A DNA stretch of 47,962 bases, from positions 1 to 47,962 of the forward strand of contig NZ_JAJJOE010000006.1 of assembly GCF_020907405.1 (NCBI RefSeq), in the 5' to 3' direction. The notes under the pieces were generated by a model, which was given only the letters and a program-made list of their open reading frames with translations, ran no database searches and was not told where the DNA came from. Origin of the DNA: Arthrobacter sp. zg-Y769 (GTDB taxonomy: Bacteria > Actinomycetota > Actinomycetes > Actinomycetales > Micrococcaceae). Position 1 is the first letter of the stretch; every line of letters begins with the position of its first letter. This document shows, piece by piece, positions 7,938-17,164 of the stretch. The position numbers and the translations under genes are program-made.

Positions 7938-9299
7938 CTAGAGCCAGCCGGGGACCACCATGATCAGCCAGGCCACCAGCGGTCCCGCCACTACGACGAT
8001 GCCGCTGTAGGCGAGGATCTGTTTGTAGAAGCGATCCTTGTCCAGCTCCTCCGGGGCGTTGGCCAGCACCAGGGCGCCGTTGGTGGAAAAGGGCGAAACA
8101 TCCACGATGGTTGAGGAAACGGCCAGTGCGCAGATGAGGCCCACGGCACCGATCTCCCCGGAGGAAAGGAACGGCACGGCCAACGGAATCAGCGCCGCAA
8201 GAATGGCGGTTGAGGACGCGAAGGCGGACACGACGGCGCCGATGTAGCAGATGAGCAGCGCCGCCAGCAGCGGCATGCCCAGGCCGGCAACGCCGTCGGA
8301 CACATACTCGATAGTGCCTGCCTCCTGCAGGACGCCGACGAAAGTGAGCATGCCGCAGATCAGCAGGACAGTGGTCCAGCTGATTTTGTTGACTGCCCCT
8401 TTCTGCGCCTGCGGGGAGACGAGGGCGAGGACCATGGCGATGGTGATGGACACGAAGCCCACATCCACCTTGAAGCCCAGTGCAACCACGGCCAGGGTGA
8501 TCAGCCCGGCGATGGTGGCAATCTGGGGGAGGGTCTCGCTGCGTGTCTTCGTGGCGGTAAGCCCGTCACCGGCGGGATCCCGTGGACCGTAGATGCCGGA
8601 ACCGGTTCCCTTGAAGGCGACGTCGGGACGGCCGGCCACACTGAGATTCATCCGGGCCTGCGCGACCTGCTCCGTGAAGGCACCCGCGGTGCTGCGGCGC
8701 AGCCTGCTGCCGCCGAGGACGAAGAACAGGATCAGCGCGATGAAGGTGTTGAAAAGCAGGCTCGACATAAAGACGGCAAAGGGGCTGGACTCCAGGTCCG
8801 TCTCCGCGATGATGCCGTTGACCGTGACGCCATAGACGGCGATCGGGGAAAATCCGCCGGCCTGCGCGCCGTGGATGACCATCATGCCCATCATCAACGG
8901 GTTGATCTTGTTCTTGGCGGCGAAACCCAGGGCGATCGGTGCCACGATCGCGACGGCGGCCGGGGACAGCGCGCCGACGGCTGTGATCACGGCGGTGACG
9001 GCGAACATGATCCAGGGAATCAGGGCCACCCGGTTGCCGACGAGCTTTACGGCACCGCGCACAAGCAGGTCGATGGTGCCGTTGTTCTGCGCAATGGCGA
9101 ACAGATACGTCACCCCGACAATCGTCAGGAACAAACCGCCGGGAAAGTTGGCCAGGATGTCCTCGGTGCTCATGCCAAGGAACACGAAGCCCAGCAGGAA
9201 GGCCCCCACAAAGGCCAGCGCACCCATGTTCAGGGGCAACACGGTGGCCAGGATGAACATGGCCACCAAAATCAGGATGGAGAGGACTGGAGCGGACAT
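7938..9299 (-). CDS. MatC-like dicarboxylate (malonate-type) carrier
   Basis: Integral membrane protein of 453 residues with about 11-12 hydrophobic helices, in the ion-transporter group that includes DASS/SLC13 carriers. The N-terminal half resembles the MatC_N family (PF07158 by recall), named for the Rhizobium malonate carrier. A charged loop near residues 205-265 separates the two halves. The ATG at 9299 is preferred over a GTG 75 bases upstream because it follows a GAAGGGA ribosome site and begins directly with a membrane segment. As first gene of the run matC-caiB-accD-fasR-fab, it suggests uptake of a dicarboxylate that feeds acyl-CoA metabolism. Citrate or another di-acid remains possible. 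Confidence 0.72.
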   Translation of the reverse strand: MSAPVLSILILVAMFILATVLPLNMGALAFVGAFLLGFVFLGMSTEDILANFPGGLFLTIVGVTYLFAIAQNNGTIDLLVRGAVKLVGNRVALIPWIMFAVTAVITAVGALSPAAVAIVAPIALGFAAKNKINPLMMGMMVIHGAQAGGFSPIAVYGVTVNGIIAETDLESSPFAVFMSSLLFNTFIALILFFVLGGSRLRRSTAGAFTEQVAQARMNLSVAGRPDVAFKGTGSGIYGPRDPAGDGLTATKTRSETLPQIATIAGLITLAVVALGFKVDVGFVSITIAMVLALVSPQAQKGAVNKISWTTVLLICGMLTFVGVLQEAGTIEYVSDGVAGLGMPLLAALLICYIGAVVSAFASSTAILAALIPLAVPFLSSGEIGAVGLICALAVSSTIVDVSPFSTNGALVLANAPEELDKDRFYKQILAYSGIVVVAGPLVAWLIMVVPGWL

Positions 9300-9464
9300 C
9301 GTTGTCCCTTCGTCGACGGTCGCAGCCTGCCTGGACCGGCAGCCAAGACACCGTGGGCCGGGCCCCGGGTGCACTGGATCAGCCTGCGGGACTGCGTCCC
9401 TTTGTCAACGAGTGGTTTCCGAACTAACGGCACGAAATGTCTTCGCGTGCCGGGGCGGCAGCCA

Positions 9465-9500
9465 AAAAAGGAACCGCCGCAGATGCGGCGGTTCCTTTTT
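9465..9500 (-). terminator. Rho-independent terminator after aceE
   Basis: A perfect 16-bp inverted repeat (9465-9480 and 9485-9500) with a 4-base AGAT loop has an A-run on one side and a T-run on the other, so it can act in both directions. It lies 32 bases past the aceE stop and separates aceE from the matC-led transcription unit. Confidence 0.9.
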
Positions 9501-9532
9501 GGTTCCCGAGGGATGGAAAACCGGCAGGACGC

Positions 9533-12271
9533 CTAGGCGTCGCCCCCGGCGTTTCCGCTGGTGCCGGCGTTGACATCCAGCAGGTGGTACTTCTCGATTG
9601 CCTCCTTGGGGGCATTCGCATCGACTTCACCGCGGCGGGCGAGCATCTCAAGTGCCCGCACCACCATCGAGTGGCTGTCGATCTTGAAGTACCGGCGTGC
9701 AGCTGCACGGGTGTCCGCGAAACCGAAGTCATCGGCACCGAGGGTGGCGAACTCGTTCGGCAGGAACTGGCGGATCTGGTCCGGGACGGCCTTCATGTAG
9801 TCCGTGGAAGCGACAATCGGGCCGGTGGCGCCGGCCAGCTGCTGGGTCACGAACGGCACCCGCGGCTCGGAGCCGGGGTTAAGGAAGGCTTCCTCCTCGG
9901 CGGCAAGGCCGTCGCGGCGGAGCTCGTTCCAGGAAGTCACGGACCAGACATCGGCCGAGACACCCCAGTCCTCGGCCAGGAGCTTCTGGGCTTCCAGGGC
10001 CCACGGCACGGCAACGCCGGAGGCCAGCAGCTGCGTGCGCGGGCCGTCGATCTTTGCCGGTGCAAGCAGGTAGATGCCCTTGATGATGCCTTCCACGTCC
10101 AGGTCCTCGGGGGCCTTGGGCTGCTGGATCGGCTCGTTGTAGACCATGAGGTTGTAGATGACGTTCGGATCCTGGGAATCCGGGCCGTACATTTCCTCGA
10201 GGCCGTGCCGGACAATGTGTCCGATCTCGTAGCCGTACGCCGGATCGTAGGTCTTCACCGCGGGGTTGGTGGAGGCCAGGATCGGGGAGTGGCCGTCGGC
10301 GTGCTGCAGGCCTTCACCGGTCAGGGTGGTGCGGCCGGCAGTAGCCGAGATCAGGAACCCGCGTGCCATCTGGTCGGTTGCCGCCCAGATGTAGTCGGCG
10401 GTGCGCTGGAAACCGAACATCGAGTAGAACACGTAGACCGGAATCAGGGGCTCGCCGTGGGTGGCGTAGGAGGTGCCGGCCGCGGTGAAGGCCGCGATCG
10501 AGCCTGCCTCGTTGATACCCACGTGCACGATCTGGCCCTGCGGGGACTCCTTGTAGGCCAGGACGAGGTCCCGGTCCACGGACAGGTAGTTCTGGCCCTT
10601 GGGGTTGTAGATCTTAGCCGTGGGGAAGAACGAGTCCATGCCGAACGTGCGGGCCTCATCGGGAATGATCGGCACAATGCGCTTGCCGAATTCCTTGTCC
10701 CGCATCAGGTCCTTGAGCAGGCGGACGAACGCCATGGTGGTGGCTGCCATCTGCTTGCCGGAGCCGCGGTTGGCAACTTCGTAGGCCTTCTCGTCCGGAA
10801 GGTGGACCGGTTCGTGCTTCACCCGGCGCTCGGGGACGTTGCCGCCCAGTTCGCGCCGGCGTTCGAGCATGTACTTGATCTCGGGGGCGTCCGCTCCCGG
10901 GTTGTAGTACGGAGGCTGGTACGGGTCGGCTTCGAGCTGCTCGTCGCTGATCGGAATCCGCAGGTGGTCGCGGAAGGCCTTCAGGTCGTCCAGGGTCAGC
11001 TTCTTCATCTGGTGGGTCGCGTTGCGGCCCTCGAAGTGCGTACCCAGGCCGTAGCCCTTGACCGTGTGGGCCAGGATGACCGTCGGAGCGCCCTTGAATT
11101 CCATGGCGGCCTTGTACGCGGCGTAGACCTTGCGGTAGTCATGGCCGCCGCGCTTGAGGTTCCAGATCTCCTCGTCCGTCAGGTTGGCAACCAGTTCCTT
11201 GGTCTCCGGGCTCTTGCCGAAGAAGTGCTCGCGCACGAACCCGCCGGACTCTGCCTTGTACGTCTGGTAGTCGCCGTCGGGGGTGGCATTCATGATGTCC
11301 ACCAGCGAGCCGTCCTTGTCACGGCTGAGCAGGTCATCCCACTCGCGGCCCCAGACAACCTTGATGACGTTCCAGCCGGCACCGCGGAAGAAGGCTTCCA
11401 GTTCCTGCATGATCTTGCCGTTGCCGCGGACCGGGCCGTCGAGGCGCTGCAGGTTGCAGTTGATCACGAACGTCAGGTTGTCGAGCTTGTCATTGGCTGC
11501 AAGCTGCAGCAGGCCGCGCGATTCCGGCTCGTCCATTTCGCCGTCGCCAAGGAACGCCCACACGTGCTGATCGGAGGTGTCCTTGATGCCGCGGTTCTGC
11601 AGGTAGCGGTTGGACTGTGCCTGGTAAATGGCGTTCATGGGACCGATGCCCATGGAAACCGTCGGGAACTCCCAGAAATCCGGCATGCTGCGCGGATGCG
11701 GGTAGGAGGACAGGGCATGCCCCTCGCGGGACTTCTCCTGGCGGAAGCCGTCCATGTCCTCTTCGGACAGGCGGCCTTCGAGGAAGGCGCGGGCGTACAT
11801 GCCGGGGGAGGCGTGACCCTGGAAGTAAATCTGGTCTCCGCCGCCCGGATGGTCCTTGCCCCGGAAGAAGTGGTTCATGCCCACCTCGTACAGGGTCGCC
11901 GCTCCGGCGTACGTAGAAATGTGCCCGCCGACGCCGATCCCCGGGCGCTGGGCCCGGTGCACCATGATGGCCGCGTTCCAACGCAGCCAGGCACGGTATC
12001 GCCGTTCGGTTTCCTCGTCGCCGGGGAATTCAGGTTCCTGATCAACCGGGATCGTGTTGACGTAGTCGGTGGTGGTTACCATCGGCACGCCCACGCTTTG
12101 GGAACCGGCACGCTGGAGCAGTGAACGCATGATGTACTGCGCACGTTCTGTGCCCTGCGAACGGATCAGCTCATCGAGCGATTCGATCCATTCTGCGGTT
12201 TCCTCGGGATCACGGTCCGGCAGCTGGTTTGTTAACCCGCTCAGGATGTCCGTTGTGTCTTCTGCGGCCAC
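9533..12271 (-). CDS. aceE: Pyruvate dehydrogenase E1 component, homodimeric type
   Basis: Thiamine-diphosphate enzyme that decarboxylates pyruvate and passes the acetyl group to lipoyl E2. The 912 residues match the single-chain AceE family. The cofactor motif starts at [10 protein letters not shown] (about 242-251) and ends at NCN (271-273). The start is set at GTG 12271, six bases after a GAGAGG ribosome site; a TTG two codons earlier is too close to it. As in other actinobacteria the E2 and E3 genes are not adjacent. It is transcribed away from the DUF3052-AhpE-sirtuin set and ends at a strong terminator. Confidence 0.96.
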   Translation of the reverse strand: MAAEDTTDILSGLTNQLPDRDPEETAEWIESLDELIRSQGTERAQYIMRSLLQRAGSQSVGVPMVTTTDYVNTIPVDQEPEFPGDEETERRYRAWLRWNAAIMVHRAQRPGIGVGGHISTYAGAATLYEVGMNHFFRGKDHPGGGDQIYFQGHASPGMYARAFLEGRLSEEDMDGFRQEKSREGHALSSYPHPRSMPDFWEFPTVSMGIGPMNAIYQAQSNRYLQNRGIKDTSDQHVWAFLGDGEMDEPESRGLLQLAANDKLDNLTFVINCNLQRLDGPVRGNGKIMQELEAFFRGAGWNVIKVVWGREWDDLLSRDKDGSLVDIMNATPDGDYQTYKAESGGFVREHFFGKSPETKELVANLTDEEIWNLKRGGHDYRKVYAAYKAAMEFKGAPTVILAHTVKGYGLGTHFEGRNATHQMKKLTLDDLKAFRDHLRIPISDEQLEADPYQPPYYNPGADAPEIKYMLERRRELGGNVPERRVKHEPVHLPDEKAYEVANRGSGKQMAATTMAFVRLLKDLMRDKEFGKRIVPIIPDEARTFGMDSFFPTAKIYNPKGQNYLSVDRDLVLAYKESPQGQIVHVGINEAGSIAAFTAAGTSYATHGEPLIPVYVFYSMFGFQRTADYIWAATDQMARGFLISATAGRTTLTGEGLQHADGHSPILASTNPAVKTYDPAYGYEIGHIVRHGLEEMYGPDSQDPNVIYNLMVYNEPIQQPKAPEDLDVEGIIKGIYLLAPAKIDGPRTQLLASGVAVPWALEAQKLLAEDWGVSADVWSVTSWNELRRDGLAAEEEAFLNPGSEPRVPFVTQQLAGATGPIVASTDYMKAVPDQIRQFLPNEFATLGADDFGFADTRAAARRYFKIDSHSMVVRALEMLARRGEVDANAPKEAIEKYHLLDVNAGTSGNAGGDA

Positions 12272-12560
12272 GGCCAACCTCTCTCATGTACAGATTGTGT
12301 CTGCGACATTGTTCTGTGGAATCCGGCCGGTGTCCGCCGGATCTTCGCTTGCGCGTATGCGCGCCAGCACGCCCCTTGTATTCCACTCTAGTCCCGAGCC
12401 GCCGTCGATGCGTAGCCTGCACAGCAGTCATCGCTGACGGCGTACAGTCCCCGAACCCTTGAAGCCTGCGGGTTTTAGGTGTTTCGTTGAGACTGAGACC
12501 GCGCAGATCAGGCAAATGTGTGATTCCCTTGTATTTATGCAGTCAACCAGGAGGAGTGAA
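12272..12560. promoter_or_regulatory. Divergent promoter region between aceE and the DUF3052 gene
   Basis: This 289-base AT-richer gap must hold start signals for both directions. The ribosome sites are clear (GAGAGG for aceE, AGGAGG at 12549-12554 for the DUF3052 gene). I see no -35/-10 pair strong enough to call, no riboswitch-like fold and no small gene. Confidence 0.5.
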
Positions 12561-12980
12561 GTGAGCGAGGCCGAGGCCGTCACTGAGGAAAACGTGGCGA
12601 GCAGATTGGGTTTCAAGGACGGTGACCTGGTCCAGGAGTACGGCTACGACGAGGATGTGGACTTCGACTTCCGCGAGGACCTTGAGGACCTCATCGGCGG
12701 CGAGCTCCTGACCGAAGAGGACCACGACGTTGTGGACGGGGTCATCCTCTGGTGGCGGGCCGACGACGGAGACCTCGTGGATGCGCTGGTGGACTCGCTG
12801 ACCACGCTCGACGACGGCGGCGTGGTCTGGGTCCTGACTCCGAAGTCCGGACGGGACGGCTACGTTCCTCCGGCCGACATCGAGGAAGCGGCCCCCACGG
12901 CGGGGCTGCACGTCACCACGTCCCCCGGCGTCACCGATGATTGGGCGGCCACCCGCCTGGTGAGCCGGCGCAAGAAGTGA
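12561..12980 (+). CDS. DUF3052 family protein
   Basis: Small acidic cytosolic protein of 139 residues with no membrane segment or signal peptide. Pairing with aceE on one side and ahpE on the other matches the conserved M. tuberculosis order (Rv2241, Rv2239c, Rv2238c), which supports the family call. Its function is unknown. The GTG at 12561 is chosen because an AGGAGG ribosome site ends six bases before it, although the frame is open upstream. Its stop overlaps the GTG of the peroxiredoxin gene as GTGA. The conserved neighbourhood hints at a link to redox or pyruvate metabolism. Confidence 0.85.
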   Translation: MSEAEAVTEENVASRLGFKDGDLVQEYGYDEDVDFDFREDLEDLIGGELLTEEDHDVVDGVILWWRADDGDLVDALVDSLTTLDDGGVVWVLTPKSGRDGYVPPADIEEAAPTAGLHVTTSPGVTDDWAATRLVSRRKK

Positions 12981-13441
12981 CTGCGCACCTGCCCATGGCA
13001 GGTGCTGCGGTCCCGGATTTCCGCCTCCCCAACCAGTTCGGCGAAGAGGTCCGGCTGGACGGTCTGCGGGGCTCCGGCGTCGTGCTGGTCTTTTTTCCGT
13101 TCGCGTTCTCTTCGGTCTGCCGCGGTGAACTCGCGGAACTGCAGGCGGAACGTGCGTTGTTCGACGACGCCGGAGTGCGCCTGCTGGCCGTTTCGTGTGA
13201 TTCGAAATACACCCTGCGAGCCTGGGCGGAGCAGGAAGGGTTCGGCTTTGACCTGCTTTCGGATTTCTGGCCGCACGGGGCGGCGGCCCGCGCCTTTGGT
13301 GTCTTTGATGCCCGGCGGGGGCTCGCATCACGGGCCAGCTTCGTTATAGACGGGGAAGGCGTTCTCCGCGCCTGCATCCGTTCCGAGCCGGGGGCCGCGC
13401 GCCCGCTCGAGCAGTACCGCACCGCTTTGGAGGAACTGTGA
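12977..13441 (+). CDS. ahpE: One-cysteine peroxiredoxin, AhpE type
   Basis: Thiol peroxidase of 154 residues that reduces hydrogen peroxide, peroxynitrite and fatty acid hydroperoxides. The peroxidatic Cys48 lies in PFAFSSVCRGEL, close in position to Cys45 of M. tuberculosis AhpE, and the SDFWPHGA motif is also characteristic of that enzyme. No second conserved cysteine follows in the resolving position; Cys83 and the C-terminal Cys132 area are not typical. The GTG at 12977 overlaps the DUF3052 stop, and an ATG at 12995 is a weaker alternative. It is coupled at its 3' end to the sirtuin gene. Confidence 0.88.
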   Translation: MTAHLPMAGAAVPDFRLPNQFGEEVRLDGLRGSGVVLVFFPFAFSSVCRGELAELQAERALFDDAGVRLLAVSCDSKYTLRAWAEQEGFGFDLLSDFWPHGAAARAFGVFDARRGLASRASFVIDGEGVLRACIRSEPGAARPLEQYRTALEEL

Positions 13442-14391
13442 GCGAACAGCCGGAGCCGAAGAACTCCCGCCCGGGCCTCGGACTCACGGGCTTTGCAAGC
13501 GGCGGCGCCCTCGAATCCGTCCCCGCGCCCACGGAGGCTGAACTGCGGCTCCTCGAGCGCGCCGTCGACTACCTGGGCGGGCGGCGCCTGGCACTGTTGA
13601 CCGGTGCCGGGCTGAGTACGGACTCCGGCATTCCCGATTACCGGGGGCCCGACGCGCCGCCGCGCAACCCCCTTACCTACCAGCAGTTCGTCGGGGACCA
13701 GGACCTGCGCCGGCGGTACTGGGCCCGCAACCACGTAGGCTGGCACCACCTGCGCCATGCCGAGCCCAACCCCGGCCACGCGGCAGTCGTGGACCTGGAA
13801 CGGCGGGGACTGCTCTCGGGCCTGATCACCCAGAACGTGGACCGGCTGCACACGGACGCCGGCAGCGTCAACGTCATCGACCTGCATGGACGTTACGACC
13901 GCGTGGTCTGCCTGGACTGCCGCTCGGGCTTTTCCCGGTCGGAGGTTGCCGGGCTGCTGCAGGAACTGAACCCCGGCTATCTCGAGCGGGCGCGGCTCGG
14001 CGGTGGGATCGCCCCGGACGCCGATGCCGATATTGCCGATACCGAAGACTTCGTGGTGGCGGACTGCCCCGTCTGCGGCGGAATGCTCAAACCGGACTTT
14101 GTGTACTTCGGGGAGAACGTCCCCAAGGATCGCGTGGCCCGGGCCTTCGCCATGGTGGACGACGCCGGGGCCCTGCTGGTCGCGGGCTCCTCACTGACCG
14201 TGATGAGCGGGCTGCGGTTCGTCCGGTACGCGGTGAAGGCCGGCAAACCGGTGGTCATCATCAACCGGGGGACCACCCGGGGGGACCCGCTGGCAACCCT
14301 CAAGTTGGATATGGGGGTCAGTACGGCCCTGACCTGGCTGGCGGCAAACCTTCCGGACCTGCCGGCCGGGGCGCAGGAAACCGCCGATTAG
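13438..14391 (+). CDS. Class II (SIRT4-like) Sir2-family NAD-dependent protein deacylase
   Basis: NAD-dependent lysine deacylase of 317 residues. The Rossmann motif GAGLSTDSGIPDYR spans 56-69, TQNVD is at 131-135 and the catalytic histidine is His150 in DLHG. The zinc ligands are Cys158, Cys161, Cys210 and Cys213. Blocks such as RYWARN, LHTDAGS, LKPD and SSL...SGLRF resemble human SIRT4 more than CobB, so it is placed in class II. It starts at GTG 13438 overlapping the ahpE stop and is therefore coupled to a peroxidase and divergent from aceE. Because SIRT4 is reported to act on lipoyl groups of pyruvate dehydrogenase, a related role is an attractive inference. A 35-residue N-terminal tail precedes the fold. 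Confidence 0.9.
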   Translation: MSEQPEPKNSRPGLGLTGFASGGALESVPAPTEAELRLLERAVDYLGGRRLALLTGAGLSTDSGIPDYRGPDAPPRNPLTYQQFVGDQDLRRRYWARNHVGWHHLRHAEPNPGHAAVVDLERRGLLSGLITQNVDRLHTDAGSVNVIDLHGRYDRVVCLDCRSGFSRSEVAGLLQELNPGYLERARLGGGIAPDADADIADTEDFVVADCPVCGGMLKPDFVYFGENVPKDRVARAFAMVDDAGALLVAGSSLTVMSGLRFVRYAVKAGKPVVIINRGTTRGDPLATLKLDMGVSTALTWLAANLPDLPAGAQETAD

Positions 14392-14476
14392 GCATCCGCC
14401 GCGGTTTTGCGGTAACGTAGTTCCTCGTGATGCAGGGCCTGCGGAAAACTTTTCCCCCGGCCGGGCAACATGTTTC

Positions 14477-14549
14477 GGGTCTTTAGCTCAGCTGGTAGAG
14501 CGCCACGTTTACACCGTGGATGTCATCGGTTCGATCCCGGTAGGACCCA
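14477..14549 (+). tRNA. tRNA-Val (anticodon UAC)
   Basis: A 73-base cloverleaf is visible. The acceptor arm GGGTCTT pairs with AGGACCC, the D arm contains AGCTCAGCTGGTAGAG, and the anticodon stem CCACG/CGTGG encloses a TTTACAC loop giving anticodon TAC. The T arm carries GGTTCGATCCC. CCA is not encoded. A strong terminator follows at 14559-14602. Confidence 0.96.
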
Positions 14550-14558
14550 CAAGACAGG

Positions 14559-14602
14559 CCGCCGTTATTTTCCGCACATGCGGGAGGTAACGGCGGTTTT
14601 TT
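14559..14602 (+). terminator. Rho-independent terminator after tRNA-Val
   Basis: The 9-bp arms CCGCCGTTA (14559-14567) and TAACGGCGG (14588-14596) enclose a smaller CCGC/GCGG hairpin and are followed by six T residues. The position ten bases after the tRNA suits its 3' end. Confidence 0.9.
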
Positions 14603-14671
14603 GTCGTTTAACCCAGAGGACCTCCACTCGAGGAGGGAAACGGAAGAAGGCAAAACAGGACAAAGGGGGAA

Positions 14672-15532
14672 ATGGCTGAGTCATTGAAGGGGCAAAAGAC
14701 CGTCTGCTCGGTGCTGGCCGGACTGCTCCTGCTGGCGGGCTGCGCCGGGCCGGAGGAGGCACCGGTGGCGGAGTCCGCCGGCCCGGACCCGGAGGGCATT
14801 GCTGCCACACCGGCGGCTCCGCCCGAGACGGTTGCCGCCGAGCTTGAACAGCTGGCCGCGGACACCGGGGCGGACTTCTCCGTCGCCGTCCAGGATAACC
14901 GTACCGGCGCTTCCTGGAGCTATAACCCGGACGGCCGCTACCTTGAAGCGAGCCTGGTCAAGGTTCCCATCCTCCTCACACTGGTCCGGCAGGCGACCGC
15001 GGAACAGCGCAGCCTCACGGCGGAGGAAGAGAACCTGGCAGCGATGATGATCGAATACAGCGACAACGGCGCCACCAGCGAGCTATACCGCCGGGTGGGA
15101 GGCCGGACGGAGCTGAACCGAACCTACGAACTCATCGGCGTTTCGGATACGGAAGCCGGTGAAACCTGGGGCGCCAATGAAACCACGGCTCAGGACCAGC
15201 TGCGGATCGCCCGGACCGCCGCACAGGGTGCCGACTGGCTGGACGCGGACCTGCTGGAGTTCGCCGTCGGACTGATGGAAAACGTCTGCCCGGAGCAGAA
15301 CTGGGGTATCAGTGCAGGGGTTCAGGATTACGGTGCCGAAGTGGCACTGAAGAACGGCTGGCTGCAGGACGACGACGCCGCGTGGAACGTGGGCAGCGCC
15401 GGTTTTGTCCGCACCGGCGGCAGCGACTACAGCATCGTTGTGCTCAGCTCCCGGAATTCCACCCTCCCGGAAGGGATCGAGGCCGTGGAGGGTGTTGCCT
15501 CAACGGTCAACGGCTACGAAGCCGGCGGGTGA
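14672..15532 (+). CDS. Class A beta-lactamase-fold serine hydrolase, lipoprotein
   Basis: Predicted lipoprotein of 286 residues: a hydrophobic signal ends in the lipobox LAGC with Cys24, so it should sit on the outer face of the membrane. A linker rich in Pro, Ala and Glu runs to about residue 55. The penicillin-binding fold motifs are SxxK at 94-97 (SLVK), SDN at 130-132 and KNG at 227-229 in place of KTG. A clear omega-loop glutamate equivalent to Glu166 is not evident; Glu170 in GANETTA is the nearest candidate. A beta-lactamase-like or cell-wall peptidase role is possible. The ATG follows an AAGGGGGAA ribosome site. Confidence 0.8.
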   Translation: MAESLKGQKTVCSVLAGLLLLAGCAGPEEAPVAESAGPDPEGIAATPAAPPETVAAELEQLAADTGADFSVAVQDNRTGASWSYNPDGRYLEASLVKVPILLTLVRQATAEQRSLTAEEENLAAMMIEYSDNGATSELYRRVGGRTELNRTYELIGVSDTEAGETWGANETTAQDQLRIARTAAQGADWLDADLLEFAVGLMENVCPEQNWGISAGVQDYGAEVALKNGWLQDDDAAWNVGSAGFVRTGGSDYSIVVLSSRNSTLPEGIEAVEGVASTVNGYEAGG

Positions 15533-15650
15533 GCCCCGTGCCAATGTGGCGGCAGGCAGGCGAAGAAGCATAGGCTGGAGCGTGAACACGGCGCGCTTCT
15601 TCTGCGCCGGCCCCGTGCCCACCGGGCACCCGACCATCCCTGGAGAGAAC

Positions 15651-17087
15651 TTGAGTGCACAAATTGGTGTAACCGGCCTTGCCGTCATGGGTGCGAACCT
15701 CGCCCGCAATCTCGCCCGCAACGGTTACACGGTGGCCCTGCACAACCGTTCCATCGAGAAAACGGACGCCCTGCTTTCCGCGCATGGTGACGAGGGAGAC
15801 TTCATCCGTACCGAGACGCTGCAGGAACTGGTCGACTCGCTGGAGAAGCCGCGCCGCGTCCTGATCATGGTCAAGGCCGGCGCGCCCGTGGACTCGGTCA
15901 TCAGCCAGCTCGTGCCGCTGCTGGAGCCGGGCGACATCGTGATCGACGGCGGCAATTCGCACTTCGAAGACACCCGCCGCCGCGAGGCCGCACTGGCCGA
16001 AAAGGACCTGCACTTCGTGGGCGTCGGCGTTTCCGGCGGTGAAGAGGGCGCCCTCCTGGGCCCCTCGATCATGCCCGGAGGCTCCCGTGAGTCCTACGAC
16101 TCCCTGGGTCCGATGCTGGAGAAGATCGCAGCAAAGTACGACGGCGAGCCCTGCTGCACCTGGATCGGCACCGACGGCGCCGGCCACTTCGTCAAGATGG
16201 TGCACAACGGCATCGAGTACGCAGACATGCAGGTGATCGGCGAGGCCTATGACCTGCTGCGCTCTGCCGCGGGCATCGAGCCCGCCGAGCAGGCCGGGAT
16301 TTTCAACGAGTGGAACACGGGCCAGCTCAGTTCCTTCCTGATTGAAATCACGGCCGAGGTCCTGGGCCACGTGGATGCCCGGACCGGAAAGCCCTTTGTG
16401 GACGTAGTGGTGGACTCCGCCGGACAGAAGGGCACCGGACGCTGGACGGTCGTGTCGGGCCTGGACCTGGGCTCCCCGGTCTCGGCGATTGCCGAGTCCG
16501 TCTTCGCACGCGCGCTGTCCTCCCAGCGCGGCCAGCGCCAGGTGGCACAGGAAACACTCCAGGGCGCGGAATCCGCCGTCGAGCTTCCCGCTACGTTCGT
16601 GGACGACGTGCGCCAGGCGCTCTACGCGTCCAAGCTGGTCAGCTACGCGCAGGGCATCGACATGCTTAACGCTGCCGCGAAGGAATACGGCTGGGAACTG
16701 AAGCTGGATGAAATCGCCTCGCTCTGGCGGGCGGGCTGCATCATCCGCGCCGAACTGCTCGATGACATCATGAAGGCCTACGCAGGCAGCGAAGCCCCCG
16801 CCAATCTGCTGTTCGCCCCGGCCTTCGCGGAGTCCATCGCCGCCGCCGTGCCGGCCTGGCGCCGCGTGGTGTCCGTAGCCGTGCAGCTGGGTATCCCCGT
16901 TCCGGTGTTCTCCTCCTCGCTGGCCTACTACGACGGCCTGCGCCGCAAGCGCCTTCCGGCGGCACTCACCCAGGGTCTGCGCGACCTGTTCGGCGCGCAC
17001 ACGTACAACCGGGTTGATGCCGAAGGAACGTTCCACACCATGTGGGGCGAGGACCGCGCCGAAGTCGAGGCAGTGGACACACACTAA
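15651..17087 (+). CDS. gnd: 6-phosphogluconate dehydrogenase, decarboxylating, NADP-dependent
   Basis: Oxidises 6-phosphogluconate to ribulose 5-phosphate with release of CO2 in the pentose phosphate pathway. At 478 residues it is the long dimeric form. The nucleotide site is GLAVMGANLARN (9-20), followed by HNRS at 31-34, a sequence usual for NADP-specific enzymes. The substrate signature is IDGGNSHFEDT (98-108) and the catalytic pair is Lys182 and Glu189 in VKMVHNGIEY. The TTG at 15651 is chosen because family homology begins there and a GGAGAG site precedes it; the frame is open further upstream without homology. It ends at a terminator. Confidence 0.95.
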   Translation: MSAQIGVTGLAVMGANLARNLARNGYTVALHNRSIEKTDALLSAHGDEGDFIRTETLQELVDSLEKPRRVLIMVKAGAPVDSVISQLVPLLEPGDIVIDGGNSHFEDTRRREAALAEKDLHFVGVGVSGGEEGALLGPSIMPGGSRESYDSLGPMLEKIAAKYDGEPCCTWIGTDGAGHFVKMVHNGIEYADMQVIGEAYDLLRSAAGIEPAEQAGIFNEWNTGQLSSFLIEITAEVLGHVDARTGKPFVDVVVDSAGQKGTGRWTVVSGLDLGSPVSAIAESVFARALSSQRGQRQVAQETLQGAESAVELPATFVDDVRQALYASKLVSYAQGIDMLNAAAKEYGWELKLDEIASLWRAGCIIRAELLDDIMKAYAGSEAPANLLFAPAFAESIAAAVPAWRRVVSVAVQLGIPVPVFSSSLAYYDGLRRKRLPAALTQGLRDLFGAHTYNRVDAEGTFHTMWGEDRAEVEAVDTH

Positions 17088-17103
17088 GGTCCACCGGCAC
17101 GAA

Positions 17104-17133
17104 AAAGGCCCGCAGCGGATGCTGCGGGCCTTT
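17104..17133. terminator. Bidirectional terminator between gnd and cysE
   Basis: A 13-bp perfect stem (17104-17116 and 17121-17133) with a GGAT loop is flanked by an A-run and a T-rich stretch. It lies between convergent gnd and cysE and can serve both. Confidence 0.9.
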
Positions 17134-17164
17134 CCTTTGCCGAGTCCGGCCGGATACCGTCCGG

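Noticed and set aside
9437-12124. An 895-codon open frame on the plus strand opposite aceE
   Set aside because: It lies antisense to a complete aceE with intact motifs. Long antisense frames are expected in high-GC DNA, and the frame has no recognisable domain.
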